Source of the DNA: an uncultured Sutterellaceae bacterium
GTDB taxonomy: Bacteria; Pseudomonadota; Gammaproteobacteria; Burkholderiales; Burkholderiaceae_F
Reading direction: 5' to 3'
DNA length: 52,149 bases
Assembly: GCA_902797695.1 (NCBI GenBank)
Contig: CADBTW010000033.1
Span: 1 to 52,149, forward strand
A program made the translations under genes and the position numbers. Positions 44,892 to 52,149 of the stretch are shown one piece after another (positions within the stretch are counted from its first letter, which is position 1; each line of letters begins with the position of its first letter). Under the pieces are notes generated by a model. It was given only the letters and a program-made list of their open reading frames with translations, made no database searches and was not told the origin of the DNA.

Positions 44892-45614
44892 GTGGCTTTG
44901 GGAAGAAAGCTTGCGGGCCTTGCTGCCGCAGCGTTGATCGCCTTGTCTTCCGGCGCTGGAGCGGTGCCTGCGGGCGAGGAACAGGTGAAGGCACTTGTCG
45001 CTTCGAGGCTCGGCGTCCGGCCGGCCTCTGTTTCCAGGACGCCTTTCGGCCTGTGGGAAGTCTCCGTTCTTCCCGACCGGGTCTTCTACGTGGATCCCTC
45101 TGTCCGGTACCTGATCCTCGGGGAGGCGGTCGACATTGAAACCCGCGAGAACCTCACGAAGGCAAGGGCAGAGCGGATTTCCCGGGTTGACTGGAAGAGC
45201 CTTCCGAAGGAGGACGCGATACGCGTGAAGCACGGAAGCGGGCGCTATCGTGTCGCTGTGTTCGCCGACGCGACGTGCGTCTACTGCAGGCTGCTCGAAT
45301 CCCATTTCGCGAAGATGCAGGACGTAGACGTCTACACATACGTCTTCCCGATGAAACACTCCAGGCCTGTCGCGAAGAACGTGGTCTGTGCGAAGGATCC
45401 CGGAGCGGCGTGGACGGGGCTCATGGTGAAAGGCGAGAAGCCGGCGGAGACGTCCTGCGATGATTCAGTGCTGGACCGGAATTCAGCTCTTGCTGTAAGG
45501 ATCGGCGTGGCAGGCACGCCGACCCTTGTCTTTCCGGACGGGAGTCGCCTTGGCGGGGTTCCCTCGTACGATGATCTCGTGAAGGAGCTTCGAAAGCGAA
45601 ACCCTGGGAGCTAG
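44892..45614 (+). CDS. dsbC: Thiol:disulphide isomerase DsbC
   Basis: 240 aa periplasmic DsbC-type isomerase. After a signal peptide (AAAALIALSSGAGAVPA) comes an N-terminal dimerisation domain and a thioredoxin domain with the active site CVYC (C129, C132; E. coli has CGYC) and the cis-proline in VAGTPTLVF. A second cysteine pair (VVCAKD and TSCDDS) matches the structural disulphide of DsbC. The GTG start lies 8 bases after GAAGG; an ATG at 44877 is an alternative without a binding site. Its TAG stop shares a CTAG with mltA. Confidence 0.9.
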   Translation: MALGRKLAGLAAAALIALSSGAGAVPAGEEQVKALVASRLGVRPASVSRTPFGLWEVSVLPDRVFYVDPSVRYLILGEAVDIETRENLTKARAERISRVDWKSLPKEDAIRVKHGSGRYRVAVFADATCVYCRLLESHFAKMQDVDVYTYVFPMKHSRPVAKNVVCAKDPGAAWTGLMVKGEKPAETSCDDSVLDRNSALAVRIGVAGTPTLVFPDGSRLGGVPSYDDLVKELRKRNPGS

Positions 45615-46822
45615 CGGTTCTTCAGGAGCTCGTAGGGAGAATGCCCCTTCGGAACCATCACCCAGGCCGACGCGGCGCTCTTCTGCCGTCCGGCGCTTTC
45701 CCCCGCGCCCGCGCCAGATCCCCAAAAGTAGTCGAAGCGGATCAGTCCCCGGATGGCGCCGCCGGTGTCCTGTGCGATTACGGGACGGTTGAACGCGAGT
45801 TGCGGGCTTTGCTGGCTGACGGACACGAAGAACGGCACGCCGAGTTTCCAGCGGTTCCTGTCGACCGCTACCGAGGCGCCGGGAGTGAGCGGCACGCCCT
45901 GGGCGCCCTGAGGCCCTGCCGATAGGTCGGTGACCGGCGAGACACGGAAGAAGACGTAGCTCGGATTGTAGGCGAGGAGGGACGGAACCTCTGAAGGATG
46001 AGCCCTCGCCCAGGAGCGGATGCTCTGCATCGAGGCTTCGCTGCGGGTCATTTCGCCGCGGTCGATCAGCCACTTTGCAACGGCCCTGTAGGGGTGTCCG
46101 TTCTGATTGGCGTAAAAGACCCTGACAAGCCCCTTGCCCTTGACGAGAAGCTGTCCCGAGCCCTGGATCTGGAGGAACAGCTGGTCGATCGGGTCAGAAA
46201 GCCACGCGATCGCGTAAGGATAGAGGTCAGAGCGCTTGTCGATTGCCTCGCGGGAATCGTACGGGACAAGCTTTCGGCCCGAGAGCTTTCCCCGGACGCG
46301 CTTTCCCTTGAGCGCGGGGTAGAGGGAGGAAAGCTCGACATCGATCAGGTCGGGAGGCGTTCCGAGGACTGGCCATGCGTGAGACGAGTCCCGCGCGGAC
46401 GCGGCTTCAAGGATGGGTTCGTAATACCCGGTCATCAGCCCGCTGGTCTTCGGCTGGAAATCGCCCGAACCCGCGGCCGGCCGCTCGGACACGGACCAGA
46501 GGTCGAAGTTCTGCACGAAGAAGCTCGTGGCGGGACCCGAAGCCGTGGCGTTGATGCATGCGTTTTTCCAGAGCGGGGCGGATGCGAACGACTTGGAGGA
46601 GCAGGACCTCCTGAAAGCTGTTCTCGCGTTTTCCCAGTCGGCGGCGGCGGATGGCGGGAGGCCCGAGAAACTGGCCTGTGAGAATCCGGCTTCAGCATTG
46701 CCGGAGGGTTCCGAAGGGACGGCGCTGCCGGGGGACTTGGGCGGAGCCGATGTCTGGCAGCCGGCCAGCACGGCGGCGGCGAGCAGTGCGATAACGGGGA
46801 GCTTGAGTGACGCTAGCCTCAT
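45611..46822 (-). CDS. mltA: Membrane-bound lytic murein transglycosylase A
   Basis: MltA, 403 aa, an outer membrane lipoprotein that cleaves peptidoglycan with formation of 1,6-anhydro ends. Lipobox LAGC places the lipid on Cys22. The MltA and 3D domains are visible: [19 protein letters not shown], and [10 protein letters not shown] with RFDYFWGSG, which holds the catalytic aspartate. The ATG has GAGGAG upstream. Divergent from rpe, convergent with dsbC. Confidence 0.95.
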   Translation of the reverse strand: MRLASLKLPVIALLAAAVLAGCQTSAPPKSPGSAVPSEPSGNAEAGFSQASFSGLPPSAAADWENARTAFRRSCSSKSFASAPLWKNACINATASGPATSFFVQNFDLWSVSERPAAGSGDFQPKTSGLMTGYYEPILEAASARDSSHAWPVLGTPPDLIDVELSSLYPALKGKRVRGKLSGRKLVPYDSREAIDKRSDLYPYAIAWLSDPIDQLFLQIQGSGQLLVKGKGLVRVFYANQNGHPYRAVAKWLIDRGEMTRSEASMQSIRSWARAHPSEVPSLLAYNPSYVFFRVSPVTDLSAGPQGAQGVPLTPGASVAVDRNRWKLGVPFFVSVSQQSPQLAFNRPVIAQDTGGAIRGLIRFDYFWGSGAGAGESAGRQKSAASAWVMVPKGHSPYELLKNR

Positions 46823-46933
46823 TTTTCTTTTTCTCCTCGGAGGAATCAGGAAGCCCGGATTTTGGAAAGGCGCCCAGCCGGGCCTTTAGAATTAGTTCTG
46901 CTGAAAACCAAAAGCATTTCAGGAGACCAGAGA

Positions 46934-47638
46934 ATGCGCGAATTCCGTATCGCCCCGTCCATCCTGTCCGCAGACTTCGCCCGGCTGGGGGAGGAGGTCC
47001 GCGATGTCATCGCGGCCGGGGCGGACTGGATCCACTTCGACGTGATGGACAACCATTATGTCCCGAATCTTACGATTGGTCCGTGCGTGCTGAAGTCAAT
47101 CCGCCCCTGCACGAAGGCAGACATTGACGTGCACCTGATGATTGAACCGGTGGACGATCTTGTCCCGGCCTTTGCCCGGGCAGGGGCCGATTGGATCACA
47201 TTCCACGCCGAAGCGACCCGCCACATCGACCGGACCCTGCAGCTGATACGGGACAGCGGAGCAAAGCCGGGAATCGTGCTTAATCCCGCCACGCCGCTCT
47301 GCTGCCTCGATTATGTCCTCGACAAGACCGACATGATTCTCCTGATGAGCGTGAATCCCGGTTTCGGCGGCCAGAAGTTCATTCCGCCGACACTTGGAAA
47401 GCTCCGGGCCGTGCGGGCGCTGGTGGATCGGCACTTCGACGAGACCGGCCACCGGATCCGGGTCGAGGTGGACGGAGGCGTGAAGGCGGAGAACATCGGC
47501 GACATCGCCCGGGCCGGGGCTGACACTTTCGTCGCGGGTTCGGCAATCTTCGGAAAGAAATCCCCTGAAGGGTACCGGGAAGTGATCGGGCTCATGCGCT
47601 CTGAGCTTGAGGCGGCCGGGCATGCGGAGGAAAGGTGA
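46934..47638 (+). CDS. rpe: Ribulose-phosphate 3-epimerase
   Basis: Rpe, 234 aa, interconverts ribulose-5-phosphate and xylulose-5-phosphate. The TIM barrel has the metal and catalytic motifs [49 protein letters not shown] and EVDGGV. The ATG lies 8 bases after AGGAG. In the mltA-rpe gap a TTGGAA/TAGAAT pair at 19 bases is a weak promoter candidate. Followed by gph. Confidence 0.97.
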   Translation: MREFRIAPSILSADFARLGEEVRDVIAAGADWIHFDVMDNHYVPNLTIGPCVLKSIRPCTKADIDVHLMIEPVDDLVPAFARAGADWITFHAEATRHIDRTLQLIRDSGAKPGIVLNPATPLCCLDYVLDKTDMILLMSVNPGFGGQKFIPPTLGKLRAVRALVDRHFDETGHRIRVEVDGGVKAENIGDIARAGADTFVAGSAIFGKKSPEGYREVIGLMRSELEAAGHAEER

Positions 47639-47639
47639 G

Positions 47640-48362
47640 ATGGTTCTTCATTTTGATGCGGCCCGCGTGAAAGGGCTTCTCTTCGACCTTGACGGCACTC
47701 TTGTGGACTCGCTCCCGGATCTTCACTATGCGGTCTGCGGCGTTCTCAGTGATTGGGGACTTCCCGCGATGAGCATGGAGGAAGTCGGCAGGTATGTGGG
47801 GAAAGGCGTTATTCATCTCGCGGAAATGGTGCTCAAAGCCCGGAAGCCCGAAGCCGACGAGGCAACGCGTGACAGGTTTGTGAAGGGTTACGTGGATGCG
47901 CTTGCGGCCTCCGGCTCAAAGAGAACGCGTGCCATCCCGGGAGTCGCCGAGGCCCTCTCGCTCTTCTCGGGAGCGGGGCTACCACTTGCCGTTGTTACGA
48001 ACAAGGCCGGGGTTCTTGTGGACGCGGTGCTCCAGGATACCGGGCTAAGCGGCTATTTCTCGCGGGAACTTTGCTTCTCGGCCGATGACGTCGAGCACCC
48101 GAAGCCTGCTCCTGACATGCTTTTCCTTGCCGCTCGCCGGATGGGAATCGATCCAGCGGACTGCCTCATGTTCGGGGACTCGAGGAACGACGCGGAAGCG
48201 GCATCCCGGGCAGGCATGCCCGTGATGCTGCTGGAAACCGGCTACAACGAAGGTGATCCGATAGCCGATTGGGGGAGAAAAAATAATTTCCGTGATATAT
48301 TCCCTTCCATGGATCTAGCTGCGAGAGCGCTTCTTTCCGAACGTAACCAGCTGATTCCCTGA
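47640..48362 (+). CDS. gph: Phosphoglycolate phosphatase
   Basis: Gph, 240 aa, a HAD-superfamily enzyme that removes 2-phosphoglycolate. HAD motif I is FDLDGTLVDS (nucleophile D16, acid D18), motif II VVTNKA, and motif IV FGDSRNDAEAA. The ATG one base after the rpe stop with AAGG upstream is chosen over two earlier in-frame starts inside rpe. rpe-gph-trpE is a common betaproteobacterial order. Confidence 0.94.
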   Translation: MVLHFDAARVKGLLFDLDGTLVDSLPDLHYAVCGVLSDWGLPAMSMEEVGRYVGKGVIHLAEMVLKARKPEADEATRDRFVKGYVDALAASGSKRTRAIPGVAEALSLFSGAGLPLAVVTNKAGVLVDAVLQDTGLSGYFSRELCFSADDVEHPKPAPDMLFLAARRMGIDPADCLMFGDSRNDAEAASRAGMPVMLLETGYNEGDPIADWGRKNNFRDIFPSMDLAARALLSERNQLIP

Positions 48363-48385
48363 ACAAGCACTTCAATCACCCAGCC

Positions 48386-48487
48386 ATGCTGACGATTACG
48401 ACATTGATGATTTCCTCAGTGCGCGTAGTCCGGGTAGGCGCCTTCACCGTCGGGCGCCCCCGGGGAGCGTGGCCCTGGCGTCTCTGA
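48386..48487 (+). CDS. Candidate trp leader peptide
   Basis: A 33-codon reading frame in the gph-trpE gap whose last codons are Ala-Trp-Pro-Trp-Arg-Leu-stop (TGG at 48470 and 48476, TGA at 48485). Two Trp codons close to the end of a short frame upstream of trpE is the hallmark of a transcription-attenuation leader. There is no clear Shine-Dalgarno before the ATG at 48386, so the frame may start elsewhere. Conserved hairpins follow (see next entry). Inference only. Confidence 0.4.
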   Translation: MLTITTLMISSVRVVRVGAFTVGRPRGAWPWRL

Positions 48488-48724
48488 ATTCAGAAGCAAG
48501 CCTCAGCCTTGTTCCGTTGAAGGATGGCGGCAGTTCCTGCCATTCTTCTGGAACAGCCTCTTTCCCAACGACAATTACATCCTGCCGCCTTCGTTCGCAG
48601 CCGAGTCCCGAGAAACTGCACGAAAGCGCTGCCTTGCCTGAAAAGCAAGGAAGACCGGTCAGTACATCCCTCTCCGGTTTCGCTTCAGGCCTTGGAGTGG
48701 CAGGCCAAATACGGAGCTTTACAC
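48437..48724 (+). promoter_or_regulatory. trpE: Structured trpE leader
   Basis: The 362-base gap between gph and trpE has no protein gene beyond the possible leader peptide. It contains GGCGCC/GGCGCC (48437-48458), a very stable hairpin at 48511-48554 (GTTCC/GGAAC, GAAGGAT/ATTCTTC, GGCAG-TTC-CTGCC), and further 3' the short stems CCTTGC/GCAAGG and ACCGG/CCGGT, the last followed by TTCG. No classical T-run terminator was found. The structure suggests attenuation or another RNA-based control of trpE. Confidence 0.45.
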
Positions 48725-50218
48725 ATGCTGGAATCTGAATTTCGCGCGCTTGCGGCAGAAGGCTACAACCGCATTCCCCTCGTTGCCGAGTGCCTCGCCG
48801 ACCTTGACACGCCGCTCTCGATATACAGGAAACTCGCGGACAAGCCTGACAGCTTTCTCCTCGAATCCGTGGTGGGCGGCGACCGCTTTGGCCGCTACTC
48901 CTTCATCGGGCTTCCCGCCAAGCGCAGGATCGAGGTGAGGATCGGGGAAAAAGGCTCCGAGGCCTGCGTGAAGGAAGGCGGCAGAATCGTCGAGAAGTTC
49001 GAAGGCAACCCGCTCGACGCAATTGAGGCTTACTACAAGCGTTTCCGCGTGGCTCCCCGCCCGGGGCTTCCGCGGTTCGCGGGAGGACTCGTCGGCTATC
49101 TCGGCTATGACACCGTGAGGCTGATCGAGAAGAAGCTTGCCAAGCCGAAGCCGGATGATCTCGGCCTCCCGGACATCCTCCTCCTGCAGACCGAGGAAAT
49201 CGCCGTGGTCGACAATCTGATCGGACGGATTTTCCTCATTGTCCACGCGGATCCCTCGAAGCCCGAGGCTTACCAGAAGGGCATGGCCCGGCTGCGTGAA
49301 CTGCGTGATCTTCTGCACCGCCCGGTGGAGAATCCGTATTCCGGGCCTAGCGTTCGTCAGCCGGAGTTCCGGGAAACATCGAAGGAAACCTACTGCGAGG
49401 CGGTGAGAAAGGCGAAGGACAACATCAATAAGGGCGAATTGATGCAAGTCGAGGTCGGGCAGAGGATTGCAAAGCGCTTCCCGGATGCCCCGATTTCCCT
49501 TTACCGGGCCCTCCGGTCCCTGAACCCTTCCCCTTACATGTACTACTACGACTTCGGGGATTTCCATGTTGTCGGCGCGTCGCCTGAAATCCTCGTCAGG
49601 TGCGAACGCGAAACCTGCGGGGACTCCACGGTTTGCATCCGGCCGATTGCAGGTTCGCGCCGCCGGGGAGTCACGCCACAGGAGGACGAGCGTCTCATGA
49701 AGGATCTGGAAACGGATCCGAAGGAGCACGCCGAGCATCTGATGCTGATAGATCTTGCGCGCAATGACGTTGGCAGGATTGCCGAAGTGGGTTCTGTCCG
49801 GGTGCCAGACCAGTTCGTTGTCGAGAAGTACAGCCACATCCAGCACTTGGTGAGCGAAGTGGACGGGAAGCTGAAGAAGGGGCTGAGCAATTTTGATGTC
49901 TTCAAGGCGGCGTTTCCCGCGGGCACCCTCACCGGAGCTCCCAAGATCAGGGCGATGGAGCTGATTGACGAGCTCGAGCCCGGCAAGCGCGGCATATATG
50001 GCGGAGCGGTCGGTTATTTTTCCTTCGCCGGCGACATGGACATGGCAATCACGATCCGCACGGCGATTATCCGCAACAAGATCCTCTACGCCCAGGCGGC
50101 GGCCGGGATTGTGGCGGACTCGATTCCTGAAAACGAATATCAGGAAACGGAAACCAAGGCGAGGGCAGTCCTGAGAGCTGCGGAAATGGTGGAAGACGGC
50201 CTCGAAACGGCTTTCTAA
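48725..50218 (+). CDS. trpE: Anthranilate synthase component I
   Basis: TrpE, 497 aa, makes anthranilate from chorismate with ammonia supplied by TrpG. The N-domain has the tryptophan feedback motif LLES at residues 45-48. The chorismate-binding domain shows RPIAGSRRRGVTPQED, HLMLIDLARNDVGR, FPAGTLTGAPKIRAME and the C-terminal GIVADSIPENEYQETE. The ATG lies 8 bases after GGAG; an upstream in-frame extension would run through the leader hairpins and is rejected. Confidence 0.96.
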   Translation: MLESEFRALAAEGYNRIPLVAECLADLDTPLSIYRKLADKPDSFLLESVVGGDRFGRYSFIGLPAKRRIEVRIGEKGSEACVKEGGRIVEKFEGNPLDAIEAYYKRFRVAPRPGLPRFAGGLVGYLGYDTVRLIEKKLAKPKPDDLGLPDILLLQTEEIAVVDNLIGRIFLIVHADPSKPEAYQKGMARLRELRDLLHRPVENPYSGPSVRQPEFRETSKETYCEAVRKAKDNINKGELMQVEVGQRIAKRFPDAPISLYRALRSLNPSPYMYYYDFGDFHVVGASPEILVRCERETCGDSTVCIRPIAGSRRRGVTPQEDERLMKDLETDPKEHAEHLMLIDLARNDVGRIAEVGSVRVPDQFVVEKYSHIQHLVSEVDGKLKKGLSNFDVFKAAFPAGTLTGAPKIRAMELIDELEPGKRGIYGGAVGYFSFAGDMDMAITIRTAIIRNKILYAQAAAGIVADSIPENEYQETETKARAVLRAAEMVEDGLETAF

Positions 50219-50230
50219 GGGGGAAAAGCG

Positions 50231-50800
50231 ATGCTTGTGATGATCGACAACTACGACAGTTTCACTTACAACATCGTCCAGTATTTCGGGCAATTGGGCG
50301 AAAAGGTTTCCGTGGTGAGGAATGACGAGGCAACGGTCGCTGACATTGAGGCACTGAAGCCGGATTTCCTTTGCGTTTCACCGGGCCCAAGCATTCCTTC
50401 GAGGGCGGGGATTTCCGAGGAGGCTATCCAGTGTTTTGCCGGAAAAATCCCGATTCTTGGAATTTGCCTCGGGCATCAGGCTATTGGCGAAGTGTTCGGG
50501 GGAAGGATCGTGCTTGCCCGACGTGTCATGCATGGAAAAACTGACACGATTTCCCATACGAACGAAGGGATTTTTTCCGGAATACCTCAGGGAGTAAAGG
50601 TCGCCCGCTATCATTCACTTGCAATTGACCGTGCGACTCTTCCCGATTGCCTCAAGGTGACCGCCACATCGTCTGACGGTGAAATTATGGGGGTTCGGCA
50701 CGTTTCCTACGATATTCAGGGACTTCAATATCACCCCGAGTCCATCGCGACGGATTTTGGGATGGAAATGCTGAAGAATTTTCTCGAGATAAGGATTTGA
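50231..50800 (+). CDS. trpG: Anthranilate synthase component II, glutamine amidotransferase
   Basis: TrpG, 189 aa, a class I amidotransferase that gives ammonia to TrpE; it may also serve p-aminobenzoate synthesis, as in other PabA/TrpG proteins. Nucleophile C79 is in LGICLGHQ, and the His-Glu pair in QYHPESI near residue 169. The oxyanion SPGPSIPSRAGIS varies from the more common SPGPCTPNEAG. The base composition is somewhat less GC-rich than that of its neighbours. trpD and trpC do not follow. Confidence 0.94.
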   Translation: MLVMIDNYDSFTYNIVQYFGQLGEKVSVVRNDEATVADIEALKPDFLCVSPGPSIPSRAGISEEAIQCFAGKIPILGICLGHQAIGEVFGGRIVLARRVMHGKTDTISHTNEGIFSGIPQGVKVARYHSLAIDRATLPDCLKVTATSSDGEIMGVRHVSYDIQGLQYHPESIATDFGMEMLKNFLEIRI

Positions 50801-50804
50801 CAGG

Positions 50805-51257
50805 ATGAGTTTCCTCTCGAAGGCCGTTCCCGCGTTCCTGCTCCTCGGTTTGGCAGGAGCATCCTTCGCGGATTCGCTGGCCGAGTGCTACAAGGCCGCT
50901 GACAACCGTGTTCAAGTCAGGCAGTGCCTGCAGAAGGAACTTGACCAGACCCGGCGTGACTACGAGGAAAAGCTTGCTTTCGCGCAGGATCAGGCGAAAA
51001 GCCTGGATGATGCGCAGGACCAAGGGCGCAGGAAAAAGCGAGGGCAGGGACCGGCTTCGCAGGCACTGTCTGCGGCGAACCGGGCGTTTGACGGCTATCT
51101 GCGGCGCCAGTGCGATTTCGAGTCCGCAATGTTTGGTTCGGGAACGGGGTCCGGCAACCAGCTGATTGCCTGTCGCATCAACCTGATGAAGCTTCGCATG
51201 GGAGCCTTGGACAATCTGGTCGGAGCAGACACCCGCGAGACAGCCGTGCCAAAGTGA
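50805..51257 (+). CDS. Secreted LprI-like protein (DUF1311)
   Basis: 150 aa. A signal peptide (SKAVPAFLLLGLAGASFA, cleavage near residue 22) leads to a cysteine-containing helical protein. CYKAADNRVQVRQCLQKELD, RRQCDFES and ACRINLMKLRMGALDNL recall the LprI/DUF1311 family, some members of which inhibit lysozyme. The middle part is Gln/Lys/Asp-rich. It starts 4 bases after trpG, so it is probably co-transcribed, although it has no known link with tryptophan. Family call moderate; function not shown. Confidence 0.65.
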   Translation: MSFLSKAVPAFLLLGLAGASFADSLAECYKAADNRVQVRQCLQKELDQTRRDYEEKLAFAQDQAKSLDDAQDQGRRKKRGQGPASQALSAANRAFDGYLRRQCDFESAMFGSGTGSGNQLIACRINLMKLRMGALDNLVGADTRETAVPK

Positions 51258-51325
51258 TGCCTTTCAGTTCGGCCGACGGGCGATCCTGCCTAAAGAAAAA
51301 TGCGAGGCAGGGAGAAGGATCTTTC

Positions 51326-52054
51326 ATGGAATTGGATTTTTCAAGAGTAAAAGCCGACTGGAGGCCGTTGCTTCAGGCTTTTTTTCATTCAGCCAAGGGA
51401 GTCTGCCTTGCGGGTTTCTTGGAAGAGCGCCGGAAGGCTGGGGCCGTTATTTTTCCTTCCACCCCTTTCCTTGCCCTTGAGCTCACTTCCCTCGAGTCCG
51501 TGCGGGTCGTGATAGTCGGGCAGGATCCTTATCACGAGATGGGACAGGCACAGGGGCTCGCCTTTTCGGTTTCGGACGGGCAGAAGATTCCTCCTTCGCT
51601 TCGCAACATATTCAAGGAAATTTCAAGGGAATTCGGAACCGCACCCCGTCGTTCCGGAAACCTGACAGATTGGGCGAGGCAGGGAGTGCTGCTCATCAAC
51701 TCAGTCCTTACCGTCGAGGAAGGAAAGGCCGGCAGCCACGCCGGGAAGGGTTGGGAGTGCCTGACGGACCAGATCATTCATGCCGTGGCTGCCCGAGGCA
51801 AGCCTGCGGCATTCCTGCTTTGGGGCGGATACGCCCAGAAGAAAATTGACAGCATCCGGTCCGCAGGGAATGGACACCTGATCCTCTGCTCGAACCATCC
51901 TTCTCCGCTTTCTGCCTCTCGCGGACCGTTGCCCTTTATTGGGAACGAGCATTTTTCCGAAGTGAACGAATGGCTTTTGAGCGTGGGTGAGGAGCCGATC
52001 AACTGGACTGGAAAAACAGATACTTGCGATCAGCTCGAGCTTTATGGTTTTTAG
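51326..52054 (+). CDS. ung: Uracil-DNA glycosylase, family 1
   Basis: Ung, 242 aa, removes uracil from DNA. The catalytic motif GQDPYH is at residues 65-70 (D67), the uracil-binding LLINSVLTVE near 122-131 and the DNA-intercalation motif HPSPLSASRG at 191-200. The C-terminus extends some 15 residues past the family end. The ATG has AAGGA 6 bases upstream; a longer in-frame reading from inside the previous gene is rejected. Confidence 0.95.
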   Translation: MELDFSRVKADWRPLLQAFFHSAKGVCLAGFLEERRKAGAVIFPSTPFLALELTSLESVRVVIVGQDPYHEMGQAQGLAFSVSDGQKIPPSLRNIFKEISREFGTAPRRSGNLTDWARQGVLLINSVLTVEEGKAGSHAGKGWECLTDQIIHAVAARGKPAAFLLWGGYAQKKIDSIRSAGNGHLILCSNHPSPLSASRGPLPFIGNEHFSEVNEWLLSVGEEPINWTGKTDTCDQLELYGF

Positions 52055-52121
52055 CCTGAGACAGGCTCTTCAAGGTTTAGCGGGAAAAATATCCCGTAAT
52101 AGGTAAAGAACAGAGGTAGAA

Positions 52122-52149
52122 ATGCCGTTTTGTCCTTCTTTCAGGTTTG
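52122..52149 (+). CDS. Possible start of a further gene (partial)
   Basis: An ATG at 52122 with GAGG 5 bases upstream opens MPFCPSFRF and runs off the window. Before it, in 52055-52121, a short hairpin CGGGA/TCCCG (52080-52097) could be a weak end signal for ung. Nine residues are too few to identify a product. Confidence 0.3.

Noticed and set aside
48524-48724. N-terminal extension of TrpE by 67 residues
   Set aside because: The extension is encoded by the structured leader, does not resemble TrpE, and the ATG at 48725 has a proper binding site and the family N-terminus.

Overview
The window is a dense, high-GC housekeeping segment of a bacterial chromosome, almost certainly from a betaproteobacterium of the order Burkholderiales. 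The gene order hemB-engB ... lysA-lptM-cyaY-mrcA ... aroK-aroB ... mlaFEDACB ... murA-his-hinT-tatABC-Nif3/DegS-mscL ... sspA-sspB is the backbone I know from that order. Short-form HisG, a separate HisB dehydratase and the C5-route hemA fit too. Many genes normally found in this backbone are absent (c-type cytochrome assembly, petABC, pilMNOPQ, gltBD, hisC, trpDC). That suggests a reduced, probably host-associated and low-oxygen lineage; Sutterellaceae is my guess, not a demonstration.

Layout. 1-12763 (+): S10, spc and alpha ribosomal protein operons from the tail of rplW to rplQ, with secY and rpoA. A strong terminator and two near-consensus promoters split rpsQ from rplN, and hairpins sit in several alpha-operon gaps. 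12880-13284 (+): hslR. 13378-17963 (-): hemB, engB, guaC, lysA, lptM. cyaY (+) starts head-to-head on lptM, and its stop is shared with mrcA (-). 20910-23776 (+): aroK, aroB, a transposase-derived RAYT-like gene and a hotdog thioesterase. 23896-27743 (+): complete mlaFEDACB lipid transport operon. 27839-36972 (+): murA, hisGD, hisBHAFIE, hinT, tatABC. 37064-39553: Nif3-like (-), DegS-like protease (+), mscL (-). 39752-40870 (+): sspA, sspB, tRNA-Thr. 41248-44555 (+): hemA, prfA, prmC, followed by tRNA-Phe (-). 44892-46822: dsbC (+) convergent with mltA (-). 46934-52054 (+): rpe, gph, a putative trp leader, trpE, trpG, an LprI-like secreted protein and ung.

The genes work together as translation machinery (ribosomal proteins, RF1 and its methylase PrmC, HslR, EngB), protein export and folding (SecY, TatABC, DsbC, DegS-like), envelope building and upkeep (MurA, PBP1a, MltA, LptM, Mla, MscL), and biosynthesis of haem, lysine, chorismate, histidine and tryptophan.

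I see no prophage, CRISPR array, intact insertion sequence or obviously novel multi-gene system. The points of interest are regulatory and architectural: the split ribosomal operon, a candidate trp attenuator, twin-arginine-type signals on LptM and MlaC, a RAYT-like protein with a broken HUH motif, stop codons shared through a CTAG palindrome at two convergent gene pairs, overlapping divergent start codons, and repeated apparent loss of respiratory and pilus genes from a conserved backbone.
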